From Phycisphaeraceae bacterium (GTDB lineage Bacteria > Planctomycetota > Phycisphaerae > Phycisphaerales > Phycisphaeraceae), in assembly GCA_020850375.1 (NCBI GenBank), contig JADZET010000047.1, positions 1 through 47,911 on the forward strand: a stretch of 47,911 bases of DNA, written 5' to 3'. The position numbers were made by a program, and so were the translations under genes. Of this stretch, positions 15,871-25,693 are shown in pieces (position 1 is the first letter of the stretch; each line of letters starts with the position of its first letter). Under the pieces are notes generated by a model that saw nothing but the letters and a program-made list of their open reading frames with translations, was not told where the DNA came from and searched no databases.

Positions 15871-18387
15871 ATGAGCAGCTGGCTTCTGGTCCAGGTGTGC
15901 CGTGCGTTCACGCGGGCCGTGGGCATCGAACGCCTCACGCCCGCACGCGTACCCGTCAGCTCACCGACCCATGGGCCCTCGATCCATCCGCTCACCCTCG
16001 CCATGACCTCGGGCACGGGGGATGCCCCGCGCCCGACGGCCACGCCGGCGGCCCGCACGGAAGTCTCCAATCCGAGCTCGCCCCGACCCGCCCGCATCCG
16101 CGGCTGGCGCCTCGGGCTCTTGCGCCTGCTGCTGATCGTCGCCGCCCCGGCCCTGCTGCTGCTCGCCCTCGAGGGCGGCCTGCGCGTCTTCGGCTACGGC
16201 TACCCCACCGGCCTGTTCCTGACCAGCAACGGCCTCTGCCGCACCAACCCCTACTTCGGCTGGCAGTTCTTCCCCGTCTCCGTCGCCACCGTCCCCGCCG
16301 CCACCGTCACCCCCCTGGCCAAGCCCCCCAACACCTGCCGCATCGTCGTCGTCGGCGGCTCGGCCGCCTTCGGCACCCCCGTCCCCGCCTTCGGCTTCGG
16401 CCGCATGCTCGAGGTCATGCTCCGGGAGCGACACCCAGGCGTCGAATTCGAGGTCATCAACGCCGCCCTGCCCTCGATCAGCTCCCACGGCGTCCTCCGC
16501 GCCGTCCGCGACGCCGCACCCCTCCGACCCGACATCTACCTCGTCTACATGGGCAACAACGAGGTCGTCGGCTGCTACGGCGTCGGCACCGCCTTCATGG
16601 AGCGCTCCCCCCAGCGCTGGGTCATCCGCGCCGCCATCGAGGCCCGCTCCCTCCGCCTCGGACAGCTCCTGCTGAGTCTGGCGCCCGGCCACGGCTTCGG
16701 CATGCTCGACAAGATCCAGCTCTTCCGCGACCGCCCCATCCGACACGACGACCCCCGCCTCCAGATCGCCTACAGCCACCTCCGACGCAACCTCACCGAC
16801 ATGTGCGACGCCGCACAGGACGCCGGCGCCAACGTCGTCCTGTGCACCGTCGCCGTCAACTTCCGCGACTGGTCACCCTTCGCCTCCGCCCACACCCCCG
16901 GCCTCGCCCAGCAGGACCTCGACCGCTGGAACGCCCTCTACCAGCAGGCCCTCGCCGCCCAGCAGGACCGGCAGTGGGCCCAGGCCGCCGACCTCTTCCA
17001 GCAGGCCGCCGCCATCGACGACCGGCACGCCGACCTGCACTTCCGCTGGGGACGCTGCCTGCTCGAGCTCGGCGACGGCGCCGGCGCCGGCAGCCACCTC
17101 CGCCTCGCCCGCGACCTCGACACCCTGCGCTTTCGCGCCGACGGCCCGATCAACGAAGTGATCCGCCAGATGGCCATGGCCCGCGCCGACCGCGGCGTCC
17201 GCCTCGTCGACGTCGACCAGGCCTACGCCGACGTCTCGCCCAACGGCATCCCCGGCGACAACCTCTTCTACGACCACGTGCACATGTCCATCGCCGGCAA
17301 CTACCGCCTGGCACTGACCGTCCTCCACGACGTCGAGAACGCCCTGCCCGCCTGGGCCGTCAAGGGCTGGGACCCCGCCTCCGCACCGACCGTCAGCAAC
17401 CAGACCGTCGAGAACGCGCTGGCCCTGACCCCCTGGGACCGCGCCGACCTCGAGGCCGCGATGCACAACATGTCCGGCTTCCTCCGCACCCTCGCCGACA
17501 AGTCCCCCTCCCCGGACCAGCCCCCGCCCCTCGCCGATCAGACCTCCCTGTCCCGCCCCAAACTACAGACCATCACCAAGGCCACACCCACCTTCGGCCG
17601 GCGGGACCTGACGCCCCCCGAGGTGGCCGCGACCCTCAACGCCTACCGCCAGGCGATCCAACGCCGCCCCGACGACCTCTACTTCCGCGAACGCTTCTCA
17701 CGCTTCCTCCAAGAAAAGGACGACTGGGCGCCGGCCGACGAGCAGATCCGCTTCTTGACCGAGCGAATCCCCGAGTTCTGGGAGCTCTACCTCCGCCGCG
17801 CCCGGGTGCTCTACCGCCTCGACGACCTCGACGGCTCCATCCTCGCCTGCCAACGCTCCCTGAGCCTCAACCCCTACCAGGAACGCGCGTGGGTCGAGAT
17901 GGGCATGATGTACCGCGACATCAGCAAACGCGACCTGGCCATGCGCGCCGTCGAGCACGCCAGGGACCTCAACCCCGGCTCGCCCGCCAACTACTTCCTG
18001 CTCGCTCAGATGACCTCCAGGTTCCTCAACGATGACCGTGGTGCCCTGGCGCTCAGTGAGCAGGCCCTGCGGCTGGCCCCGCGGGAGCCCGCCGTGCTCA
18101 CCCAGTGCGCGCAACTCCGCGTCGCCTCCCACGACCCGGCCGTGCGCGACATGCCCAAGGCCCTGGAGCTGGCGACCGCCGCCTGCGAGCACAGCCGGTA
18201 CGCCGACGCCGAGGCCCTGGAAGTCCTGGCCGCCGCCAGCTCACAACTCGGCCGATTCCCCCAGGCCATCGACGCCGCCGAGAAGGCCCTGGCCGTCGCC
18301 CGCCAGGACCGCCCGGACCTCCTGCCCCAGATCCAGGAGTCCCTCAAGGCCTACCGCGCCCACACCGTCCCCCACATCGACTACTAA
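15871..18387 (+). CDS. Membrane-anchored SGNH-like hydrolase with TPR repeats
   Basis: 838 residues. A basic N-terminal region is followed by one membrane helix (~82-101), then an SGNH-like domain: VVVGGSAAFG (Ser164 in place of GDS), YLVYMGNNEVVG near 223-234, and a closing DHVHMS with Asp468 and His471 as the likely catalytic pair. A TPR segment is inserted around 345-420 (QQAAAIDDRHADLHFRWG) and more TPRs fill the C-terminal third. Comparable planctomycete proteins are unstudied; acyl-ester chemistry on envelope glycans is plausible by analogy with AlgJ/AlgX-like SGNH proteins. ATG 15871 has GGAG ten bases upstream; a later Met at 16003 has no ribosome site. Confidence 0.82.
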   Translation: MSSWLLVQVCRAFTRAVGIERLTPARVPVSSPTHGPSIHPLTLAMTSGTGDAPRPTATPAARTEVSNPSSPRPARIRGWRLGLLRLLLIVAAPALLLLALEGGLRVFGYGYPTGLFLTSNGLCRTNPYFGWQFFPVSVATVPAATVTPLAKPPNTCRIVVVGGSAAFGTPVPAFGFGRMLEVMLRERHPGVEFEVINAALPSISSHGVLRAVRDAAPLRPDIYLVYMGNNEVVGCYGVGTAFMERSPQRWVIRAAIEARSLRLGQLLLSLAPGHGFGMLDKIQLFRDRPIRHDDPRLQIAYSHLRRNLTDMCDAAQDAGANVVLCTVAVNFRDWSPFASAHTPGLAQQDLDRWNALYQQALAAQQDRQWAQAADLFQQAAAIDDRHADLHFRWGRCLLELGDGAGAGSHLRLARDLDTLRFRADGPINEVIRQMAMARADRGVRLVDVDQAYADVSPNGIPGDNLFYDHVHMSIAGNYRLALTVLHDVENALPAWAVKGWDPASAPTVSNQTVENALALTPWDRADLEAAMHNMSGFLRTLADKSPSPDQPPPLADQTSLSRPKLQTITKATPTFGRRDLTPPEVAATLNAYRQAIQRRPDDLYFRERFSRFLQEKDDWAPADEQIRFLTERIPEFWELYLRRARVLYRLDDLDGSILACQRSLSLNPYQERAWVEMGMMYRDISKRDLAMRAVEHARDLNPGSPANYFLLAQMTSRFLNDDRGALALSEQALRLAPREPAVLTQCAQLRVASHDPAVRDMPKALELATAACEHSRYADAEALEVLAAASSQLGRFPQAIDAAEKALAVARQDRPDLLPQIQESLKAYRAHTVPHIDY

Positions 18388-18795
18388 GACCCCCGACGCC
18401 GTCCCCGACGCCTGCCCCCGCCGACTGCTACATAAAACTACATTTAATGTCAAAAATGTCTTGATACATCTACGCGCCGTGTTGCCATCGCACTAGAGCA
18501 GTGGGCGTGAATGTTCGCCAGGACAGGCCGCCACGAGCCGCGACCGTCAGGGAGCGGTTGCCGCACAAAGATCCGCTCGCTCACGGCCTCCTTGCCCGAT
18601 GGCCCGCATCATGACATGTGGAGATCAATCGCGCCAGCCGCTTTAAGCCCGGTGAACAGCCCCCGCCGCCACAGACCCATAATCCCCACTCCGCATCCCG
18701 AACCGGGGCTTACCTGCCGGCCTCGGATCGAGCACATCCGGGGGGGGGGACGCGACGCCCGCATCGACCCGCGTGACGCATCGCCCGGCGCCCGC
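18388..18795 (+). other. Intergenic region with AT-rich stretch
   Basis: 408 bp between convergent genes with no convincing ORF. Around 18425-18470 it is unusually AT-rich and includes TTGATACATCTACG (18461-18474), a partial match to the shared TTGA-N5-CTAC element, but no gene follows on that strand. A nine-G run lies near 18741-18749. Confidence 0.5.
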
Positions 18796-19050
18796 TCACC
18801 CGCCGCAGCACGTCCCGGATCGCCCCGAGCCGTTCCACGGCATCCGTGCCAGCATCCACGACATCGGGCAGAACCCCGACAACGCCGTGACCATCATCCC
18901 GATCCCCGGCATCAGCGCCAGCAGCAGCCACCACGTGTTGACGTACACGCCCAACCCCAATCCCAGCAACACCATCACGCTGGCCACGAAGAACGTCTGC
19001 CGACCGACACGATTGCTTGGGAAGATCCCCGTCATCGCCGCGTCCGTCAT
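18796..19050 (-). CDS. DUF2892 (YgaP-like transmembrane) protein
   Basis: 84 residues with two membrane helices (FFVASVMVLLGLGLGVYV and LLLALMPGIGMMVTALSG) and the family's closing FCPMSWMLARM, comparable to the FCP-start segment after helix two in DUF2892 proteins and the membrane tail of rhodanese YgaP. The starting ATG has AAGGAG nine bases upstream. It follows the symporter gene on the same strand by about 100 bp. Function unknown; the domain is often linked to sulfur-transfer proteins, but no rhodanese is here. Confidence 0.87.
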   Translation of the reverse strand: MTDAAMTGIFPSNRVGRQTFFVASVMVLLGLGLGVYVNTWWLLLALMPGIGMMVTALSGFCPMSWMLARMPWNGSGRSGTCCGG

Positions 19051-19152
19051 GACACGCTCTCCTTAAAATGGTCACGCCCCATCACCTGCGGGCCCGTGCA
19101 TCCCGACCGAGGCCGGGCATCGGTGCCCAGCCTCTCTTGTTCATCTTAGCCA

Positions 19153-20826
<1,674 letters not shown>

Positions 20827-21072
20827 GAGATGGACCTCGTCGTGGGGAAGAAGATGCCGGGGCACGGTGCACGGGGCGATGATTGACCGACAAGAACCCT
20901 GATGGACGCGCCCCATCACGTGCGGGCTCGTGCGATCGACGGCCGTGAGTCCCGGCAGACGCCAGGCCTCAGAAACCAGCCGGCCCCCGACATCTTAACG
21001 ATCAGCCTCCCCTCGGTTCACACCGCAAACCGCTTGCTCCCATCCCGCCACAAACCGCACCCCGCCGCGCGT

Positions 21073-21101
21073 TTGGCCCCCGCACCGGCCCCGGATAGAA
21101 T
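21073..21101 (+). promoter_or_regulatory. tRNA promoter (TTGGCC-17-TAGAAT)
   Basis: TTGGCC at 21073-21078 and TAGAAT at 21096-21101 with a 17-bp spacer. The predicted start is about seven bases before the mature tRNA 5' end. Confidence 0.65.
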
Positions 21102-21114
21102 CGCCCCTCCACCA

Positions 21115-21201
21115 GCCGGTGTGGCGGAACTGGCAGACGCGACGGATTCAAAATCCGTTGGGACCTTAAATCCCGTGTGGGTTCGACCCCCTCCACCGGC
21201 A
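21115..21201 (+). tRNA. tRNA-Leu (anticodon CAA)
   Basis: 87-nt class II tRNA. The acceptor stem GCCGGTG (21115-21121) pairs with CACCGGC (21194-21200), discriminator A at 21201. The anticodon arm CGGA-TTCAAAA-TCCG shows CAA, followed by a long variable arm (GGGACC...) and a GTTCGACCC T arm. CCA is not encoded. Confidence 0.96.
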
Positions 21202-21292
21202 CTTTTCTCGCGAATTCCTCTCCCCCCGTCCGCGAACGATTGACCATCACGGCACGCGGCGCTGCCTGCTCCGCGGTCGCGGAAAGCATCCC

Positions 21293-22498
21293 ATGCACTG
21301 GCCCGATCCATCTGACCTTCCGCTCATTGACAGCTATCCCGACCTGCTGGTCTGTCTCGATGGTTCCCCAGTCGATTCCCCTCGCGTTTGGCGCGACAAG
21401 CGCCGCGCCGAGCTGATCGCCCTGATCCAGCACTACGAATACGGCTCACTTCCCACGATCCAGGTCAGCCCGACGGCGCACACGATCCACGAGAGCCGTT
21501 CCGCGCTGGGGGGCAAGGCCTGGCTCCGCGAACTGGCCGTGACCGTCGGTCCCGGCGCACCGCCCATCCACCTGCTCGTGCTCCTGCCCACCGCCAAGCT
21601 AGCCAAGCGCGAGCCCGCCCCCCTCTTCCTCGGCGCCAGATTCACCGGCAACCAGACCCTCACCGACGACCCCGGCGTCCGCCTGCCCACCTGCTGGCAG
21701 TACGGCGACTACCCCGGCGAGGCCGAGCACAAAGCCTCCCAGGCCACCCGCGGCACCCAGACGCAGACCTGGAACCCCCAGATGATCCTCGACGCCGGCT
21801 ACGGCCTGGCCGTCTTCCAGGCCAACGAGGCCGACCGCGACACCTCCGCCCTGCGTGACGGACTCCAGCCCTGGCTTCGCAACCAGGAGCCCCACGCCCC
21901 CGAGCGCTGGGGCACCATCGCCCTCTGGGCCTGGACCATCAGCCGATTGGTCGACGTCCTTGTCCAGGACCCCGCCGTCGACGCCCGCCGCATCGTCGCC
22001 GTCGGCCACTCGCGATTGGGCAAGACCGTCTACCTCGCCGCCGCCCTCGACGAACGCATCGCCATGTCGATCCCCCTCCAGGCCGGCTGCGGCGGCACCG
22101 CCCCGGCGCGCGGCACCACCGGCGAGTCGATCGAGCGGATCAACACCGTCTTCCCCCACTGGTTCAACAGCGTCTACAAGTCCTTCAATGATCGCCCGCG
22201 CGCCTTGCCCTTCGACCAGCACGCCCTGGCCGCCCTGATCGCCCCGCGCCCCGTCCTGTTCGCCAACGCCTCCGAGGACCAGTGGGCCAACCCCGACGGC
22301 CAGTTCACCATCCTCCAGGCCGCCGACCCCGTCTACCGACTCCTCGGTGCCCAGGGCCTGGCCCATCACGCCCAGCCCCCGCTCAACACCCTCTCCGCCG
22401 GCCGCCTGGGCTACTGGCAGCGCCCCGGCCGACACGAGATCAACGCCCAGGACTGGCAGACCTTCATCGCCTACGCCAGGCGGCACCTCGGATCCTGA
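21293..22498 (+). CDS. CE15-like glucuronoyl esterase
   Basis: 401 residues of alpha/beta-hydrolase fold. The nucleophile motif GHSRLGK at 238-244 (Ser240) matches the G-C/H-S-R-x-G-K box of CE15 glucuronoyl esterases, followed by ALDERIAMSIPLQAGCGG and a C-terminal GRHEIN with candidate catalytic His381. CE15 enzymes cut ester bonds between lignin and 4-O-methylglucuronic acid of xylan; bacterial members also take other uronate esters. No clear signal peptide is visible, unusual for polymer-degrading members, so it may act on taken-up fragments or be anchored otherwise. GGAAAG precedes the ATG. It stands alone between tRNA-Leu and the LEPR-XLL genes. Confidence 0.88.
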   Translation: MHWPDPSDLPLIDSYPDLLVCLDGSPVDSPRVWRDKRRAELIALIQHYEYGSLPTIQVSPTAHTIHESRSALGGKAWLRELAVTVGPGAPPIHLLVLLPTAKLAKREPAPLFLGARFTGNQTLTDDPGVRLPTCWQYGDYPGEAEHKASQATRGTQTQTWNPQMILDAGYGLAVFQANEADRDTSALRDGLQPWLRNQEPHAPERWGTIALWAWTISRLVDVLVQDPAVDARRIVAVGHSRLGKTVYLAAALDERIAMSIPLQAGCGGTAPARGTTGESIERINTVFPHWFNSVYKSFNDRPRALPFDQHALAALIAPRPVLFANASEDQWANPDGQFTILQAADPVYRLLGAQGLAHHAQPPLNTLSAGRLGYWQRPGRHEINAQDWQTFIAYARRHLGS

Positions 22499-22872
22499 GC
22501 CAGCCGCGCCGGGACTCGCCAGACCTCCTGGATTGACACTTCCTAGCCATGCGCCCGGGTGCCTGTTGCTCCTTACGCCCCGGGAGCGAGGATCCGCCCC
22601 CGGCGCCCCCCACAGCACCTTTGATGACCTATCTTGTATAAAGACAAAGACTTGTTGTATGAGAATCGGGCCGGTTGATCCTCGAAAATTGTTGACAATG
22701 ACCGCACCGTGGGTTAGCGTTAAACGTCCGTAATAATTCATGATGTGCCGCGTTGTGGCTGGGGGTTTTTGGGTTTAATGAGCAACACAGGGGGCCGATG
22801 TCGTGCGCCCCTGGCGGGGTGTCACCGCGGGCCCGGGCCCGAGCACTCTTTGTTTTTTGCGAGGAGGACCGT
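22499..22872 (+). other. Intergenic promoter region
   Basis: 374 bp without a gene, AT-rich from 22620 to 22745. It holds the promoter-like box at 22692-22720 and a leader ending in GAGGAGGAC. Confidence 0.6.
22692..22722 (+). promoter_or_regulatory. Promoter-like box of LEPR-XLL gene 1
   Basis: TTGACAATG, a 16-bp spacer after TTGACA, then TTAGCGTT. The same TTGACAATG...GTTAGCGTT arrangement with identical spacing occurs before LEPR-XLL gene 2 (25525), so it is a shared promoter or operator. It lies 181 bp before the ATG. Confidence 0.6.
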
Positions 22873-25284
22873 ATGTCGCGTCAATCCGCTGACCTCATCT
22901 CACGCTCGACCGATGTTTATCTCGTCACGGATGACGCGATCGTCAAACGGACCGACCACGTCAGTGGTAGGGGGGTTGCGGGCGCCGCCGCCGGGGGCTG
23001 GCAAGGCCTCCTGTCCCTCGAACCGCGCCTGCTGATGGCCGCCGAGATCGCCCTCTTCGGAGGCAGCGCCGCCGACGTCGAGATCGCCAGCGGAGACACC
23101 ACCCCGATCTTCGCCGACTTCACCGACTTCGGGAACATGCGCGTCAGCGACGACGGCAGCACCCTCCACACCGCCACCCGACTGTTCACCATCAAGAACA
23201 CCGGCAACACCAACCTCACCCTCACCGGCACGCCCAGGGTCGTCCTCGCCGGCGACGCCGCCTCCGACTTCACCGTCACCACCCAGCCCCCCTCGAGCAT
23301 CGTCGGCCCCTCCGGCTCGACCACCTTCCTCATCACCTTCGACCCCAGCGCCGCCGGCGAACGCAGCGCCACCGTCACCATCGCCAACAACGACTCCGAC
23401 GAGGCCACCTACACCTTCACCATCACCGGCGTCGGCATCGACATGGACGCCCTCTACGGCGGCGTCTACGCCGGCACCACCACCTGGGGCTCCGGCCTCA
23501 ACGCCACCTGGGGCGACCAGATCCAGGTCCACTACACCCTCTACGAGCCCGACGGCACCTTCCGCGAAACCTCCGTCGGCGGCGACCCCTTCACCCTCAC
23601 CCTCGGATCCGGCGGGGTCATCGCCGGCTGGGAGGTCGGCCTGCCCGGCATCCAGCCCGGCGAGTACCGCACCCTGCTCATCCCCCCCGAACAGGCCTAC
23701 GACGACGGCAAGACCCTCATCTTCGAGGTCTACATGGTCGGCTTCGTCAGCGCCATCGGCACGCCACCCGACATGACCGTCACCGGCAACGGCCAGGAGA
23801 TCGCCAACGGCGACATCACCCCCACGCCCGTCGACAACACCAGCCTCGGCGTCGTCGCCCCAGGCCGGTCCGTCACCCACAACTTCCGCCTCACCGCCGA
23901 GCACGGCGAGGGCTCCTTCTCCCTCATCGGCGAGCCCTACATCCAGGTCCTCGGCCCCGACGCCTCCTACTTCACCGTCGGCGACTTCGAGTACGGCGAC
24001 AACGAGATCATCTTCCCCATCACCTTCAGCGGCGGCGCCGAGCTGGGCACCTACCAGGTCCAGGTCCTGATCCCCACCACCGACCCCGACGAGTCCCGCT
24101 TCAACTTCCTCATCGGCGTCACCGTCGCCCCCGACCTCTACGACGAGTCCTGGTACCTCGCGACCAACCCCGACGTCGCCGCCGACGTCAACTCCGGCGC
24201 CTGGGCCAGCGGCTACGCCCACTTCGTCGCCGCCGGCATGGCCGAGGGACGAAGCCCCAACGCCTTCTACGACGAGGCCTGGTACCTCCAGCACAACCCC
24301 GACGTCGCCTCCGCCGTCGGAACCGTCTGGACCAACGGCCTCGAACACTTCCTCGCCGCCGGCTACACCGAGGGACGCGACTTCAGCCCCTACTTCAACG
24401 AGGCCCTCTACCTCCGCCTCAACCCTGACGTCGCCGCCGGCGTCACCAACGGCGACTGGGCCAGCGGATTCGAGCACTTCATGAACACGGGCATGGACGA
24501 GGGCCGCCGCTTCAACCTCTACTTCAACGAGACCTACTACCTCGCCCGCAACCCCGACGTCGCCGCCGGTGTCGACGCCGACGCCTTCCGCAGCGGTTTC
24601 GAGCACTTCCTGCTCAACGGCCAGAACGAGGGCCGCCTCTTCGACAGCTTCTTCGACGCCACCTTCTACCTCGCCGCCAACCCCGAGGCCGCCGCACGCG
24701 TCGGCGCCTCGACCACCGACTCGGCCTTCGACGACTTCATGCGCTTCGGCCTCGACGCCGGACTGGCCTCCAACCCCTTCTACCAGGAGGCCTTCTACCT
24801 CGCCCAGAACCCCGACGTCGCCACCGACGTCGGCGCCGTCTGGCAGAACGGCTTCGAGCACTTCGTCCGCTTCGGACAGAGCGAGGGCCGCATCTTCTCC
24901 ACACTCTTCGACGAGGCCTACTACCTCGCCGTCTACCCCGACATCGCCTCGGCCGTCACCGCCGGCAACTTCCAGTCCGGCTTCGAGCACTTCATGCGCC
25001 ACGGCCGGCCCGAGCGCCGCGTCTTCACCGCCCTCTTCGACGAGACCTACTACCTCGCCCAGAACACCGACGTCGCCGCCGATGTCGGAACCGTCTGGGC
25101 CACCGGCTGGGAGCACTTCCTCGCCGTCGGCCGCTTCGAGAGCCGCGCCTACAGCCCCTACTACAACGAGCAGACCTACCTGACCAACAACCCCGACATC
25201 GCCGCCGACGTCCCGGTCGTCTGGCGCACCGGCCTGTTCCACTACGCCGCCTACGGCCAGATCGAGGGACGCACCGCCGTCTGA
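22873..25284 (+). CDS. LEPR-XLL secreted repeat protein with FKBP-like domain (copy 1)
   Basis: 803 residues. Near residues 49-57 is the planctomycete LEPR-XLL motif (LEPRLLMAA). A choice-of-anchor D (Ig-like) domain covers ~65-188 (FTIKNTGNTNLTLTG...ITFDPSAAGERSATVTIANND), an FKBP-like prolyl-isomerase domain ~205-292 (VHYTLYEPDGTF, VIAGW, LIFEVYMVGF), a second anchor-D domain ~299-419, then nine ~43-residue repeats to the end. FKBP core residues VI.GW and the HY Tyr are kept, but the usual FDD is FRE. It is presumably a surface or envelope protein; partner unknown. ATG 22873 has GAGGAGGAC upstream; further upstream codons are leader. Own promoter box and terminator. Confidence 0.9.
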   Translation: MSRQSADLISRSTDVYLVTDDAIVKRTDHVSGRGVAGAAAGGWQGLLSLEPRLLMAAEIALFGGSAADVEIASGDTTPIFADFTDFGNMRVSDDGSTLHTATRLFTIKNTGNTNLTLTGTPRVVLAGDAASDFTVTTQPPSSIVGPSGSTTFLITFDPSAAGERSATVTIANNDSDEATYTFTITGVGIDMDALYGGVYAGTTTWGSGLNATWGDQIQVHYTLYEPDGTFRETSVGGDPFTLTLGSGGVIAGWEVGLPGIQPGEYRTLLIPPEQAYDDGKTLIFEVYMVGFVSAIGTPPDMTVTGNGQEIANGDITPTPVDNTSLGVVAPGRSVTHNFRLTAEHGEGSFSLIGEPYIQVLGPDASYFTVGDFEYGDNEIIFPITFSGGAELGTYQVQVLIPTTDPDESRFNFLIGVTVAPDLYDESWYLATNPDVAADVNSGAWASGYAHFVAAGMAEGRSPNAFYDEAWYLQHNPDVASAVGTVWTNGLEHFLAAGYTEGRDFSPYFNEALYLRLNPDVAAGVTNGDWASGFEHFMNTGMDEGRRFNLYFNETYYLARNPDVAAGVDADAFRSGFEHFLLNGQNEGRLFDSFFDATFYLAANPEAAARVGASTTDSAFDDFMRFGLDAGLASNPFYQEAFYLAQNPDVATDVGAVWQNGFEHFVRFGQSEGRIFSTLFDEAYYLAVYPDIASAVTAGNFQSGFEHFMRHGRPERRVFTALFDETYYLAQNTDVAADVGTVWATGWEHFLAVGRFESRAYSPYYNEQTYLTNNPDIAADVPVVWRTGLFHYAAYGQIEGRTAV
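24133..25281 (+). repeat. Nine NPDVA-type protein repeats
   Basis: Nine in-frame repeats of ~43 codons, consensus (F/Y)(F/Y)(D/N)E..YLA.NPDVA..V....(W/F).(S/T/N)GFEHF...G..EGR. Repeat 5 is the most divergent (FYLAANPEAAARVG...). Similar NPDVA modules occur in secreted and glycosyltransferase proteins of other bacteria. Confidence 0.92.
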
Positions 25285-25312
25285 CCCGGATCCCCTGCAC
25301 CGAATCATCCCC

Positions 25313-25342
25313 GCCGGGCCCTCCTCGGGCCCGGCTTTTTTT
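25313..25342 (+). terminator. Intrinsic terminator
   Basis: Nine-bp stem GCCGGGCCC / GGGCCCGGC, loop TCCTC, then seven T, 28 bp after the stop of LEPR-XLL gene 1. Confidence 0.95.
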
Positions 25343-25524
25343 CATCCCGCACGCCCTCGCCGGGCGGGAGCGAACGACGCAGTTCTGTTAAAATAGTCAA
25401 CACCGGCGCGGGGAATTGTCTCCGCCCCATGACCCCCGGACCTGCCGACTCGACCCAGGCCCCGACGCCCCCCGAGACTGCCCTTGATCACCCCGGCCCG
25501 GACGGCGCAATCTCACGGAAATCA

Positions 25525-25555
25525 TTGACAATGCTGCTTTCATGCGTTAGCGTTC
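25525..25555 (+). promoter_or_regulatory. Promoter-like box of LEPR-XLL gene 2
   Basis: TTGACAATG, 16-bp spacer after TTGACA, then TTAGCGTT, matching the box at 22692. It lies 169 bp before the ATG. Confidence 0.6.
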
Positions 25556-25693
25556 AAGAATACCCCCCATCCGATGATGCACCCACCCGCCGACCGCGGG
25601 TAAGCGCCTCACCGCTCAAGGATAATGGGCCCGTCCCCCAGCCACGGCAGGCCGTTGACCGGTGTGAATCCATGCTTCTTTGAGGAGGTTCTC

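Larger units (their letters stand above)
25285..25693 (+). other. Intergenic region between LEPR-XLL genes
   Basis: 409 bp: a terminator, an AT-rich stretch with TTAAAATAG near 25390, the shared promoter-like box at 25525, and a leader ending in TGAGGAGG. Confidence 0.6.

Noticed and set aside
13935..16097. 720-codon minus ORF across the VKOR-DsbA and FKBP genes
   Set aside because: Gly/Ala/Glu-rich shadow spanning several plus-strand genes with recognisable domains.
18511..19149. 212-codon plus ORF opposite the DUF2892 gene
   Set aside because: Composition of a shadow; the minus strand has AAGGAG, two helices and the DUF2892 ending.
21115..21201. tRNA-Leu considered as an integration site
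   Set aside because: No integrase, no repeat of the tRNA 3' end and no shift in base composition was seen in the flanks.
22900..25308. Long minus-strand ORF opposite LEPR-XLL gene 1 (and a similar one opposite gene 2)
   Set aside because: Gly/Val/Glu/Asp-rich translation mirrors the repeats on the coding strand; no ribosome site or domain.
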